Positions 1 through 11,583 of a stretch of 64,000 nt of DNA are shown here, piece by piece; position 1 is the stretch's first letter, and every line of letters begins with the position of its first letter. The notes below the pieces were generated by a model. It was not told the origin of the DNA and made no database searches. It saw nothing but the letters and a program-made list of their open reading frames with translations. The position numbers and the translations under genes are program-made. Source of the stretch: Schizochytrium sp. TIO01 (taxonomy: Eukaryota; Sar; Bigyra; Thraustochytrida; Thraustochytriidae); contig SMSO01000025.1 in assembly GCA_004764695.1 (NCBI GenBank), forward strand, positions 1,225,102-1,289,101, in the 5' to 3' direction.

Positions 1-1006
1 ATGTGTGTTTGTTTGATGCCCAACCATAATGCCATCCCCGACGCTCTCTATTAAATTCAAACGAAGTAGAAGACTCAGTACACTTTTCATCTAGACGCTC
101 TCCACGGACTAGAGGTTTGATAGGTTCATCCTTACTCCTCTCAAGATCCAACAAAACATCCATAGAAACACGCTCGCCAAGATGATAACGTGGTGGCTCG
201 TCTGTTCGTACAAATTCTACCCAAGTGTTGAATCGGCTCGAAGATGTTTCTGGAGGATGCGACAAGTCAATTTCCACAGATCGGCCACAGAATCCCTTTT
301 CTTTGTGTCGAAATCCACATGATGGGAAACACCTCAGGTTCTTAAGTCCACCGCGTTTATTGTTTCGTTGGTATCTTGGTTTAAAAATAGAGTTCTCAAA
401 GCTTCCGCGCATTCCGCCTGTGCCATTAATACCCCCCTGAGTACCAACCGGACCATGGCGTGTTCGCGGAGCCGTCATCATTTCCATAGTATTTTGTCTG
501 ATTGGGCCAATAGTACCACCGTCCCCAGTGCTTCTTCCACCTAAAATAGGGGCTGATGCAGCTCTTGAGCTAGTAGCGTAAACTTCCTCAGAACTGTCTC
601 TAAATGCCATCGAAAATCCTTGTGGTTCATTCAAAGATGTTGGGACAAGTGTAGATTGCTCATCATTAAGTCGACCTGACATGTGCGGTGAGGGGGCCAA
701 GGAGTGCAGTGGTACGACCACGGGCCCTTGTGAGGGCGTCCTGCGATAATCTGGGTGCGGTCGGCGATATATTAAAGTATCTTGATCGTTTTGGTACATA
801 GCTTCTGCAAAGTTCTCTCCGGGTAAAGTCAGCTCATGCATGGGGTCTGGAAGTGCATGGTTTCCTCGCCGTGAATAGGCCTCTGCAGGGTCTGGAATCA
901 TGTCATAATTAGCAGGCATGCCCGCTTGAGCAACCGAGTCATACCCGGCTTCATTCATAGCGAAGCTGTGGTGGGCCAAATCTCCCCGGGGCTGTGGCAG
1001 CTGCAT
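1..1006 (-). CDS. Unrecognised disordered protein with CCHC cluster (partial, runs off left edge)
   Basis: An open minus-strand frame of 335 codons runs from an ATG at 1006 off the left edge without a stop, so the C-terminus is missing. Residues 1-220 are rich in Pro, Gly, Ser, Met and Asn and look disordered. A basic stretch (about 210-225, RYQRNNKRGG) precedes a compact cluster, C226-x3-C230-x3-H234-x5-C240, that could bind zinc. The part after it is charged and more globular (TWVEFVRTDEPPRYHLGERV). I do not recognise the family. A basic patch next to a CCHC cluster would suit nucleic-acid binding, but that is inference. The frame stays open upstream of the ATG only to a TAA near 1063, so this ATG is the simplest start. 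A spliced upstream exon is possible (see findings). Confidence 0.6.
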   Translation of the reverse strand, partial: MQLPQPRGDLAHHSFAMNEAGYDSVAQAGMPANYDMIPDPAEAYSRRGNHALPDPMHELTLPGENFAEAMYQNDQDTLIYRRPHPDYRRTPSQGPVVVPLHSLAPSPHMSGRLNDEQSTLVPTSLNEPQGFSMAFRDSSEEVYATSSRAASAPILGGRSTGDGGTIGPIRQNTMEMMTAPRTRHGPVGTQGGINGTGGMRGSFENSIFKPRYQRNNKRGGLKNLRCFPSCGFRHKEKGFCGRSVEIDLSHPPETSSSRFNTWVEFVRTDEPPRYHLGERVSMDVLLDLERSKDEPIKPLVRGERLDEKCTESSTSFEFNRERRGWHYGWASNKHT

Positions 1007-4000
1007 GTCAATCCCAGCTTCTACTAAACTTGAATTTACGCTCTTCCCGGCCTTTTTAGATTAAGGTTCTCCTACTGTGACTGGATGCAGTGTCTGAATT
1101 CCTGTGTGACAAGTTTGTTTGCAGTTGAAGCCTTCTTTGTGGAACGTGCGGTACGTGCGATATCTCGGTCCACGATTGGCTTCCGATGTTGCCAGATTTT
1201 TTATCAAGTCTGACAATTTTCGCTACTGGTCCCGTCCAGTCTAAAGAGCGCCCTCAGAACCTCTAGTCGCCTTGAAATGGCCTCTCCGATGCAGTAGCAA
1301 AGGCTTTCTTGCCCGGGCCAAATGCGGCCACTGTGAGATCACTAACACCAATATGGACCTCAGTAGTATCTCCTTTCTTTTGCTTGCGTAGACCTCGGAA
1401 AAGCCTCGTAATCGGGCTCGACCCGCTGCCACGATTTGGCGCCTCGGGGTCACCTTCCGGCCGCCTGGCTGCCGGCAGGCCCCGATTGGACCTGTGAAGC
1501 GCCTCAGTCGACGCAGGTCGGCAGCCAACCGAGGCCGCCGCCCGCACGACTGCGCGGGATTGAGAGTCTGACTCGGCGGCCAAATGGAAAGCGACGCGAG
1601 ACAGAGAAAAGAAATGTGCCTTGGCCTCTTTCCATTTCCATAATAAACCCGTATCATTCCCTACGCCGCAATTTCTTTCATTCTGGCCATTCCGCTTTAC
1701 TCCACTTTCCAGTCTATAACATACAGTTCTGTATCCTATAACCTACTGTAAAGGACTTTATAACTCACTTGCAATCTCCTCATTCCGCACTTGCGACTCC
1801 TTGGTTCCTCTTTCTGCTCTTGTGCCTAAGATTACTCTCCTTTTATTTATTCTTCAATTATTGCTTTTCGCTTCTTCTTCCTTTAACTTATCCTTTCTTC
1901 CTCCTTGATAGATATAAATTGATAAATTTATTTTTCTTTATTCCTCCTTTTGCTACATAGGTATACATAGTATTTTTATTTGATTTATTTAAAAAAAACT
2001 TTAAAAACTTTTTATTTTATTTTTTAAATGTTGTTTCTTAATTAAAAGATTACATGGTATCCTAAGTACCACTCTTTGTTGCCAAAGGAATTCAATTGTC
2101 GGAAAAACCAAGCATAGCAGAAGAACGAAAAAGAGTGACCCCATAAACCAAGAACAACTTGTAAATCAACGCCACCAATACCACAATAGAACCACGAGGT
2201 GGAGATAAAGTGCGTGTGAGTGGGGTGTTGCATGTGGGGCACTATGCGTAACTCGCTTCCTATTGTCGCCTATTAAACGAAAACGTCGAAGTGCCCCACG
2301 ATCTCGTTCTTAGTTCCCGGCATCCTTAATCTCTTTCTGTCCAAGTCATTCTATATAACATTACACTCTAAAAGTAAAACATTTATTTTACATTATTTCT
2401 GCAAGTGAAGCCTTCTCGCAGCACAGCAACTATCGATCTCTCATATTTGTATGCTGCCTTAAAGGCTAGCCAGCTGTCCAGATAGAGGCCCCTTCTCCGA
2501 TGAAGTCTGGTACGAGTTGCCTGCCACCTTTGGTCCCTCGGCCATGACTCCTCTTGCTGTCTGTCACGAATACTCGCCCGCGTCGATGTCAGTTGTTATC
2601 AAGACTGAAAGGACCTCCAGATACTTCTTCAGAAGGTACGCACTGTAAGACAGAAAGGGTCTCGGAGCAGAGCAGATGAGAACAGATCAGTGGGTGGGTA
2701 CTTCGATACCCCACCACCTACCTACACATAGAGCAGCAGGCACAGTGAAACAAATAGCAGCTGCTGCTCCTGGTGGATGTTTACCCACCATGTGTCTGTC
2801 ATGAACCACGCGAATAAACAGCACAAATACCGTAAATGCCTTCATCAATCGAGGCGAATAGTTTCCATCTTGAGCTAACAACTAAAACCACCACCCCAAA
2901 CTTGCTTTTTCGATGGCAGCAAATGGCATCCCTACAACAGCAACAACGAAGACAAAATTAACAACAGCGACAATGTCCACCTCGACGAGTTTTCTCTCCA
3001 GACTTCCCTGCTCGTTGGCTTCGTTCTGCAGCTCCGCTCGAGTGCAATGCCCTGCTTCGAGTCCTTTTCTCCACAGTCTTCTCCTTCATTCGTGAGCTCT
3101 TCAAAGTGATCGACAACTAGGTACAGTACTTCTAAACGAATGAACGAATGAACTGCGATGTGCGAAGATTGCGACACTCGTGGCTGTCTGCCATTTTGTC
3201 TTCTTGAAGGCAAGCCCATTCGTGGCACGAGTTGATTGGCTCGAGCTGGAAAAGCTAAGGCGGACTCTGCTTGGTTATGCAGCCCTTTCCGCATTCCTTC
3301 GCTGAGCATGGTCGATTGTTTTGATTCTCCAAAGCACGCAAAGTTCGAGTTGGTTCAATCATTTACCTATCATCCTCAGCCTGTTTTCTGACATTTTTAT
3401 TCGATGGTAGATACTAAGTACCTACCTATACCCTACTTCAACGCCGCTGCATTTATTTATAGGCCTATAATTCGTTCTATGATGATTCCATGGTTCATTC
3501 CATCAATCACAGCGCAGCTTCTTCCGCCTCGCGGCGACTGTTCGCGCCTTCCTCGGCGTAGCTTCCAGCTTCGATCGCGCTAGCACGCTCGCCGGCACGC
3601 CGCTTCCACGCCGACCATCGCAGCGATCGAACTCGAGGTCTCTCAGAGCCCTGCTCGTTCATGCAGCGCTCAGGATGCCTCCATCGATCGGCTGTTGCTC
3701 CTCAATCGATCGCGATTTGCTTTGCTTTGCTTTGCTTTGCTTTGCTTTGCTTTGCTTTGCTTTGCTTTGCTTTGCTTTGGTTTGGTTTGGTTTGGTTTTC
3801 TTTCTTCGCTGCTTCTTTCAGAGAATGTCAAATAAGAGGATCAATCTCCATTGACTCAGTTCGCAGCGATGATCGAAAATCAAATATCACGATCGAAAGT
3901 CAATGCAAACTCGATGGTACGTACCTACCTACCTACCTACCCACATGGCTGAGCGCTTGAGATCGGTCTCGCTCGAAGCATTACGCACTGCTTCGCGAAG

Positions 4001-6787
4001 ACCGGCAGTAGAAGCTTGATGGAGTCGGGTCTGTCGTACCAGTGATGATGATGCACATTCATTCATTCAATCATTCATTTAATCATTCAATCATTTAGTT
4101 AGTTGGATTAGTTTAACTGCCGATGAGAGGATGAGAGTGTTCTCTTTTCTGCTGCTCCACGAGAACCGCAATGGACCCTGTGTGAATTGTATCGAGGCTT
4201 CCTGGTGAAAGCGAGGGGGTTGGCGTGCTTGGGTATTTCGTTTTTCTAGTGCACATTGATGAACGTCGAAGAAAGAGGCGCTTGGTCGCTGCTGTGTGCA
4301 GAGGTTTCGCAGTGGTCGGGTTGTCCACGCTAAGGTCGTCATGGTCAGAAAAACAAGCTCATGAAAATCAGATGAGAATACTTTACCTGGGAAAACAATT
4401 ATTTTACATTGACAATATTTTTATTTTATTTTTTAAATTAGAGAATTAAAATAATGAAAAATTGGAAGAAAAAAATCGTTTTTAGGCCTATATTTATTTG
4501 CTGATTATTTTCTTCAACTTAAAGACAATTATCAGGTATGCATAGGTGGTACTAGCTAGCTCAGGCTGTGGAATGATGAAGATTATGGTCAAATTCTTCG
4601 ATGGTTATACTTGTGATTCAAGGAATGCTTCTAATTCCATTGCACTTGCTTTAAATGTTTTCGTTCTTCTTTCGTTCACTCAATTTGATTTATTCAATTT
4701 TTTAATTTTATTTTTTTAAAGTAATTGTTTTTTACTCTTGAACTTAAAATAAAGAAGTTTTATAATTTTAAGTGCGGTTCCTAGATGCCTACTATGTAGA
4801 CAAGTAGGTATGTTATTCCCCTTTTATTACCAACAAAATTTGACGTTTCATGAATATTCAACATTCGATGGCGATTCTGATGGGAGCGCCTTCCCTCCAG
4901 AACAAGTTTGCTACACGCGTACAGACAGTTCAAGGGCTTGCGAGCGGCCAGGATCAGCGCGAAACCACCCGAGCTTGAGGAGAAGAAACAAAGTCAACAG
5001 ATGGCTCGATGAGTCGACCTTGAAATGGTTTCATGTTTAATCTAATGGAAATCCAACGATTCTTGACAATTGCTACATAATAAATGCGTAGGATGGAAAG
5101 GCTGCTTGCTATGCGGACCAGTGCGCCTAAGGAAGAGGGAGTGACGCTGACATTCAGGTTTGGGCAATAAGCGAATGGCATGACTGATCGCTATGAGCTA
5201 AACCCCTTCTCATCAATTAACATGACTTGTCAAGGGACATCCAGAGTCATCCTTAGGCTGCTGCAAACCTCATTATTGTTCGAGAGAGTTTATCTGCAAT
5301 CGATTCATGCACTCACACACTCACTCCCACGCCCAAGTGATATAAATGCCTGCGAGTCTGAAAACCCCACTAAGGATGGAATCTATGATGGCGGCAACTT
5401 ATCGAAGTGGTGTGCCTTTTCACGAGCGAGCTTAGGTACACAGCTTATAGCTACCTAGGACATCAAGTTTACGACGATGATGATGAGCAGAGACTTTTAA
5501 GAAGCAACTTTAAGACTCAGGAGCCTGGCAACCCGAGGCTAAAGATTCCGGAAGCGCTGGTGTTTATTCACTCAGACGCAGTGCGTACTTAAGTGCTATA
5601 CTGCTGCGGCAATCATCTTCTCTTCTTCTGTTGCCTTTGATGGGCTGCGCTGCAGCCTTCAAAAATGAATTATTTCTGTTTTGTTTTATGGTAAGTGTTA
5701 GGTTAGGTTAGATTTTCAGCTCTCTTCGTCACTTTCTGCCGGTTGGAAGTTGGCGCCTAATGACGCAAACAGGGCTATTATATTCCCCGCGTTCACCTTC
5801 GAAGATCCGTTAGGCCTATTGTCAAGGTGCGAGGGGAAGAGATAAATCTCGCACACCCTTGGCACTTACTTGGCGTGTAAAAACATGATAGGGACATCTA
5901 CCTGGTAGAGCTCGTCTTGACTGAGATCCAATTTTGCTTGCTTAATATTTTAGTAGATTGATTTAGAAATATAGTCAAGGGCACAAGAGTAGCGGTGGTA
6001 AGAATACGAAAGTATTGTTTCATGCGCAAGTTTTGCTGACTTTGTCAACAATCATACTCACAGTTGCACATTTGGAAAAATAAAATACAACGAAAAACGA
6101 AAAACGAAAAGAAAATAGAGCCACCTTTCTGGGGAACTGTTTTCGAGAATAACCCTGCCACTATAATAGGTAGACGTGTAGGTCCTGGGGTGCCGTAGTA
6201 GGCTCAGTTTCGCGCCCCCCCGAAACTCGCCGTTCAGCTTATTCGAAGCACCAGTCTGCTGTCGAGTTCCTAAACTTAGCCGCCTTAGAAATAACCCCTC
6301 AATAAGCGGCTGTGTTTGTAGTACTCTAGGTACTTCTTTCAAGTCAGTCGAACACCAAGTTTCCGCATTAAACGTATACCCGGTGGTAAAAAAGAAAATA
6401 AAAGGAACAAAAGGTGAGTATCGCGGTGAAACAGCGCCGCAGGAAGTGCTTCAAGTCTCGACAGATAAAGAACTCACTGCCGGTCCATGTGGGTTCTTGT
6501 TCACACGCCTGTGCCCTGGTTCGCCTGACTGCTGCGGTGCAGGACAGAGGGGCGTGGCTGAAGAGAAAGCTATTGTGGCGTTTTCTCCTTGCGCGCTCGT
6601 TGCGTGCTCACCTAGGCTCTCAGGAAGAAGCGGCATCGACACTCGATAAATTGAAAAGCCGTAGTGATAACCATCACTCCTGCCACCAAAAAATATCAAA
6701 AGCTACAGAGAACAGCCGGCATAACTTGTGAACAAAACTCTGCACGAAGCTGTTTTTTGTTTGAAGTGGATTTCAAAACTCTCCAGC
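1007..6787. other. Gene-poor spacer with short tandem repeats
   Basis: I see no gene that I can support here. The minus strand of 1263-1583 is an open frame without an ATG that might be an upstream exon of the left-edge gene. 1700-2040 is pyrimidine- and AT-rich. Short tandem repeats are present: TTTGC/TTTGG at 3716-3795, CCTA units near 3923-3941 and ATTC units near 4046-4095. The remaining open frames are short, lack family resemblance and mostly start at non-ATG codons. Confidence 0.6.
3716..3795. repeat. Compound pentanucleotide microsatellite (TTTGC)12(TTTGG)4
   Basis: Twelve perfect TTTGC units at 3716-3775 change abruptly to four TTTGG units at 3776-3795. The block lies in noncoding DNA. 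It creates a spurious open frame of FALLC repeats that should not be taken as a protein. Confidence 0.95.
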
Positions 6788-7714
6788 ATGGATTTTGTTG
6801 CCTCAAACGAAGGCCAATACAGGAAAGATGGACATGGGAACTCTAGTGTTGGACAAGCACAAGAAAAGAAATCAATGCATAATGAAACAAGCTTCGCTAC
6901 AGATGCAAAAACGGATGGCCTATTGCATAGAAGACAGCATTCCTCAGTTTGTCGTGACGTTGAATCCAAAGAAGAGCAAGACCAAAGTAAACGCGTGTCC
7001 AAGGGAACGGAGTCTCGTCATGATGCCACTGGTTTTGCACTGTATTGTATATTTCACCAGATGACCACCCAAACGAAGAACACTACAATGACGAAGAGCC
7101 AGCTTATCACAAGCTTGAAACAGTTAGGTGCAGACGAAAAAAATGCTCGGGACTTGGCTGCTGGGGTGGCGCCAGGTATTGAGCAAATCTCTTACGAAGT
7201 GTTCCAAAATCTAGCAAGACCTTACCTACGCAGAGCTGCTTTGCACAAACCGATTACTGTAAGTGGCAATACAATATCCTTGGTTACAAGTCATGTTCAG
7301 GTATTTCTCGGAGGTGCATGTAATCCTACGACTTGGCGCCGGGATATTGCTATTCCACAGCTTCAAAATGCTAACATTACATTCTATAACCCTCAGGTTG
7401 AAGACTGGTCGCCTGAGCTTGTACAAATTGAGGCAGACATGAAAGAATCTGCCCTTGTACTACTATTTGTCATTGGTGCACAGACCCGATCAATTGCTTC
7501 CATGATCGAGGCCGCAGAATACATCGCAATTCAAAGAAACGTTATCTTGGTCATCGAACCTCTGGACCCTAACTATTTTTCACCAGATGAACTAAAGGAC
7601 CTGGAGCGCGGTCGTGAATATCTTGCTGATATAGCTACTCGCAACCATATGCCAATCTATGCTACAATACCGGAAGCAGTAGATGCACTTATTCACTATG
7701 TTCAAACACAATAA
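6788..7714 (+). CDS. Nucleoside 2-deoxyribosyltransferase-like domain protein
   Basis: This 308-residue frame starts at the first in-frame ATG (6788). A second ATG at 7061 would give 217 residues and still contain the whole recognisable domain. Residues about 170-256 carry the features of the Nuc_deoxyri_tr2 family: a beta strand leading into FLGGACNP, then TTWRR, then YNPQVEDW, an acidic residue in VQIEADMKES, and VLLFVIGAQTRS. Members share the fold of nucleoside 2-deoxyribosyltransferases, which cleave or exchange N-glycosidic bonds. The substrate of this eukaryotic branch is not established, so enzyme activity is inference. The first ~90 residues are hydrophilic and low in complexity. The bases just before the 7061 ATG (TATTTCACCAG) look like a 3' splice site, so the N-terminal part could be intron or 5' UTR. 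There is no signal peptide. The nearest neighbour is LeuRS, 1.36 kb downstream. Confidence 0.75.
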   Translation: MDFVASNEGQYRKDGHGNSSVGQAQEKKSMHNETSFATDAKTDGLLHRRQHSSVCRDVESKEEQDQSKRVSKGTESRHDATGFALYCIFHQMTTQTKNTTMTKSQLITSLKQLGADEKNARDLAAGVAPGIEQISYEVFQNLARPYLRRAALHKPITVSGNTISLVTSHVQVFLGGACNPTTWRRDIAIPQLQNANITFYNPQVEDWSPELVQIEADMKESALVLLFVIGAQTRSIASMIEAAEYIAIQRNVILVIEPLDPNYFSPDELKDLERGREYLADIATRNHMPIYATIPEAVDALIHYVQTQ

Positions 7715-9078
7715 ATTAAGCCTTATCGTAATTTTCAAACAATCTCAGGTAACTAACATTATGAAGTACAACGAAACTTTTTGCTTTGAATCGCTCGCAA
7801 CGCATGGATACACTAAGTGATTTTGCTTTGTCTTTTCAGCTGCACGTTTTGCATTTTATATCAACAAATCCATACTCAGACAAGCACTCATTAATTTCGC
7901 TTTGAACACTTAATATTCTGTAGCAGTAATTGTGAATACAAAAGAATGAATCATGCAAATGCACAACTCGAGGTAAGAGAAGGAAAAAATAATAAAAATC
8001 TTTATATATGCTGGACTTTGCATTAGTATTAAGCAGTTTCAGCTTCTCTAGAAATGATCTAATTCGACTATAATAATATTCCGTTTTTCTTCGTGTATAA
8101 AGTACTTCGTTTTGTGACTGGGCTCACAAAACTTGACTAAAGAAGCTTTATTCGAATAATCCTTACTAAGAGGGGATACTTATTGATTCGGAGATCGACT
8201 AATGAAGATGTTGTTAATGTACAGAGTGCAGGAACAATGAATGTTACGAAGTTTGACATGAATTAGAGACCTGCTAACTTCAGCTAAGTGATCCAGGTCA
8301 TCTGATCATCACATTTAATGATGTATATACGAATCACCGTAGGATAAATCAATGTCTTACAAACATAATTAAAGTTGAAGTGTCCAATACTGTCTGCAAC
8401 CTAGGAAGATCTTGGTTTTATGGATTGTTGCGTATTTCTGACTTCACGGCTTTTATGCCAATCAAGTTTAACGCCAATGCGCATCTGCTTCTTTTAATGT
8501 AACCCGAGAGTTTCATAATAGGTCTCCTACAACTCTACCATATTTCAAATCGACTAGACCTTCGATTGTCGATCCATCAATCAGTAATTTGAATATTTAA
8601 TTTGGAGTTTTATTTATATTATGCAGATTTGTCTGTTCTTTTAAACCCATATTTAAAAGAGTCCTAGGCTGGCTTTGCTGAAAGATAAATCCAAATTTAG
8701 GTAAAGATTACTTTAGGCTGCATTTGTAAATTCAGCTAGAAGTTCCTCGAGCTGTGCGTGTATTAATGCAACCCGGGCAATGTCATTTGCTGATATGGGA
8801 TAGATTGTCTAGGAGTCGAGCTTCATATCTTGTTTAAGCCTAAGCACATATAAGGAAGCTAGGTATGTATTATCTTGCATGAAAAACGAAATTGTTACTT
8901 CCGACTTAATCTTGGCAAGGAAAGTTACTTGCCCAGTGCCGCACGATTCCTTAACACTTTATCTAGTTTAAACTATAGGCTATCATTGCACCGCGACCAC
9001 AAGAATGACTGACTGAAAGAGAGATATTGAATTATATGGAAAAATTATAAACTCGCAACTTAAGCCTCGATCTCAACG
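7715..9078. other. AT-rich intergenic spacer
   Basis: 1.36 kb between the deoxyribosyltransferase-like gene and LeuRS. It is AT-rich with frequent stops in all frames. I see no RNA gene, tandem repeat or coding exon in it. The last few hundred bases presumably hold the LeuRS promoter. Confidence 0.6.
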
Positions 9079-11583
9079 ATGCTGTCTCGTCCTCGTGGCG
9101 CAAGGCTCTCCTCGCTGTGGTCTCGGGGCCTTCGCGCCCTGAGCTCTGGCCCTTCGGGTGCCGAAAGCTTAACTTTGACTGATGTTGACCGCAAGTGGCA
9201 GACTTTATGGGCAGAGAAAAACAAGCATGGCGCTGCGGGCGTCCGCGATGACAACACTTCTCAAACTTCATCCATGTCGAGCAAAGATTCCAAGTACATC
9301 TTGTGCATGTTTCCATACCCATCTGGAGACCTCCATATGGGCCACGTACGTGTTTACGCTATCGGAGATGTTCTCGCCAGAGCTGCGAGAATGCAAGGCC
9401 ATGATGTACTGTTCCCTATGGGCTGGGACGCATTTGGACTGCCTGCAGAAAATGCAGCCCGAGAGCGCAATGTGAGTCCTCGGGATTGGACTGAGAACAA
9501 TATTGCGTCCATGAAGAAGCAGCTTCAAGGCCTCGGTATTGCCTTTGACTGGGAACACGAGCTTGCCACATGCAAGCCGGACTACTACAAGTGGACTCAG
9601 TGGCTTTTCTTGCGTCTTCATAGCGCCGGTCTTGCATACCTAGCAGATGCCACTGTGAATTGGGACCCGGTGGATAAAACTGTTCTTGCCAATGAGCAGG
9701 TAGATTCAGAAGGTCGTTCATGGCGCTCAGGCGCTGTTGTGGAGAAACGTGAGCTGCGCCAGTGGTTTTTGGAGATTACTAAGTATCAAGACGATCTCCT
9801 CGACGGACTGGACACCCTCGGAAATGGCTGGCCGGACCTTGTTCGGAATGCACAACGCAACTGGATTGGCCGCTCTGAAGGTGCTTCAATCACTTTCGAG
9901 ATGTCCGAGGGTACTGATGCTGTCACAGTTTTCACCACACGCCCTGATACACTCTCCGGGGTGACCTTTTTGGCGCTCTCTCCAAAGCATTCCATTGCGC
10001 AGAGGCTAGCAGAGGGAAATCCTGAGATGAAGGCAGCCCTGGCTAGTCTCGACGGCGCCGAAGGTCCTCAGGGCATTCGCTTGCCAATTGAAGCCAAGCT
10101 TCAACTCACTGGAGAGAACGTACCTGTTTTTGCGGCATCTTACGTTCTGGACGAGTACGGCGAGGGCGCTGTGATGGGTGTGCCCGCCGAGGATGAGCGC
10201 GATGCTCGTTTTGCAGAGGCCCACGATCTCGAGGTTCGTGACATTAATCCCACTTACGATGACCGCATTGCGGAGGTTACTACTCCGACCAAGACATATA
10301 AGCTGCGCGACTGGCTTGTCTCACGTCAGCGCGGTTGGGGTGCCCCGATTCCCATCATCCACTGCGACTCTTGCGGTCCTGTACGTGTTCCTGAAGCTGA
10401 CCTTCCCGTAGTTCGTCCTTATGACCAACAAGAGGCAGAGGCCTGGGCAGAAGAGGCAACATGCCCTAATTGTGGTGGCAAGCATGCACGCCGTGACCTT
10501 GACACTTTAGATACTTTTGTTGACTCGTCATGGTACTTTCTGCGCTTCTGTGACTCCTTGAACGATAAGGCAGCCTTTGACCCGGCCAGAGTGCAGGAGT
10601 GGATGGGTACCAAGGGTGTCAGCCAGTATATTGGCGGTGTGGAGCACGCTATCTTGCACCTGTTGTACTCTCGATTTATCAATCGTTTCTTGAATAGCGA
10701 AGGCCTAGTCAGCTGTGTCGAGCCTTTTGATAAGCTTCTCACTCAAGGTATGGTACTTGGTAAGACACGTAAGTGTACCAAGACCGGCCGCTACCTGAAA
10801 GCTCACGAGGTCAGCGAGGGTGATGAGATCGACTATGTGTGGGAAAAAATGTCCAAGTCCAAATATAACGGAGTCAGCCCAGTTGATCTCTTGAGTACCG
10901 TTGGCGCTGATGTTTCTCGTTTGGCAATTCTTTTTGCTACCGCTCCCGAGGCCGAGCTGGCTTGGGATGATGCAGCGCTTGCAGGTCAGGTTCGCTGGCT
11001 GCGTCGCATCTATGCTTCTATTGAAAACCTCGCTAACCCTACTCAACAAGAGGCTAGCGCTCCGGGGGATGCCACGGCTAACGCAGAACTCAACAAAATG
11101 ATCCACAAGACCATTTTCGATGTTTCTGAGCAGATTAACACTCGCTACCACTTGAATGTTGCGATTGCGTCTTTGATGAAGCTATCCAATGCGCTTTCTG
11201 ACTTTGACCAAGCCTCTTACCGCCTGAAGCTCGAAGCTCTCAATGTGTTGGTACGCATGCTTGCGCCCTTTGCGCCGCACATTACTGAAGAATACTGGGA
11301 GATGCTCAATAGCGGCCAGCGTGGATCTGTCCATGATCAAGCGTGGCCCGTGGGCGACCTTGAGGTTGTCAACAAGGTAACCTCCATCAATGTGGTGGTG
11401 CAGATCCGTGGCAAGAAGCGCGCGGTTCTTGACATTTCTTGTGATCCAGTCATGCCTACCGAGGCCGACATCCTCGCCGCTGCCAAAGCTGCCCTTGACG
11501 AGAAACTTGATAGCGAAAAGGTCCGCAAGGAGATTGTCGTGTTTCCCAAGAAGGATCGCTGTATCGTCAACATTGTCATCTAA
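9079..11583 (+). CDS. LARS2: Leucyl-tRNA synthetase, bacterial type, probably mitochondrial
   Basis: This class I synthetase charges tRNA-Leu with leucine. The 834-residue frame is uninterrupted. It shows MFPYPSGDLHMGH (HIGH signature at 86-89), the CP1 editing motif TTRPDT (286-291), a four-cysteine zinc site (C429, C432, C462, C465) followed by DTFVDSSWYF, and KMSKS at 590-594. The C-terminal domain ends in a basic, Val/Ile-rich strand (CIVNIVI). Length and domain order match bacterial and mitochondrial LeuRS, not the ~1,100-residue archaeal/cytosolic form. The first ~28 residues (MLSRPRGARLSSLWSRGL and onward) are rich in Arg, Ser and Leu with no acidic residue, as in a mitochondrial presequence. 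Work in mitochondria is therefore inferred. The ATG at 9079 supplies that presequence. No intron is needed. Confidence 0.96.
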   Translation: MLSRPRGARLSSLWSRGLRALSSGPSGAESLTLTDVDRKWQTLWAEKNKHGAAGVRDDNTSQTSSMSSKDSKYILCMFPYPSGDLHMGHVRVYAIGDVLARAARMQGHDVLFPMGWDAFGLPAENAARERNVSPRDWTENNIASMKKQLQGLGIAFDWEHELATCKPDYYKWTQWLFLRLHSAGLAYLADATVNWDPVDKTVLANEQVDSEGRSWRSGAVVEKRELRQWFLEITKYQDDLLDGLDTLGNGWPDLVRNAQRNWIGRSEGASITFEMSEGTDAVTVFTTRPDTLSGVTFLALSPKHSIAQRLAEGNPEMKAALASLDGAEGPQGIRLPIEAKLQLTGENVPVFAASYVLDEYGEGAVMGVPAEDERDARFAEAHDLEVRDINPTYDDRIAEVTTPTKTYKLRDWLVSRQRGWGAPIPIIHCDSCGPVRVPEADLPVVRPYDQQEAEAWAEEATCPNCGGKHARRDLDTLDTFVDSSWYFLRFCDSLNDKAAFDPARVQEWMGTKGVSQYIGGVEHAILHLLYSRFINRFLNSEGLVSCVEPFDKLLTQGMVLGKTRKCTKTGRYLKAHEVSEGDEIDYVWEKMSKSKYNGVSPVDLLSTVGADVSRLAILFATAPEAELAWDDAALAGQVRWLRRIYASIENLANPTQQEASAPGDATANAELNKMIHKTIFDVSEQINTRYHLNVAIASLMKLSNALSDFDQASYRLKLEALNVLVRMLAPFAPHITEEYWEMLNSGQRGSVHDQAWPVGDLEVVNKVTSINVVVQIRGKKRAVLDISCDPVMPTEADILAAAKAALDEKLDSEKVRKEIVVFPKKDRCIVNIVI

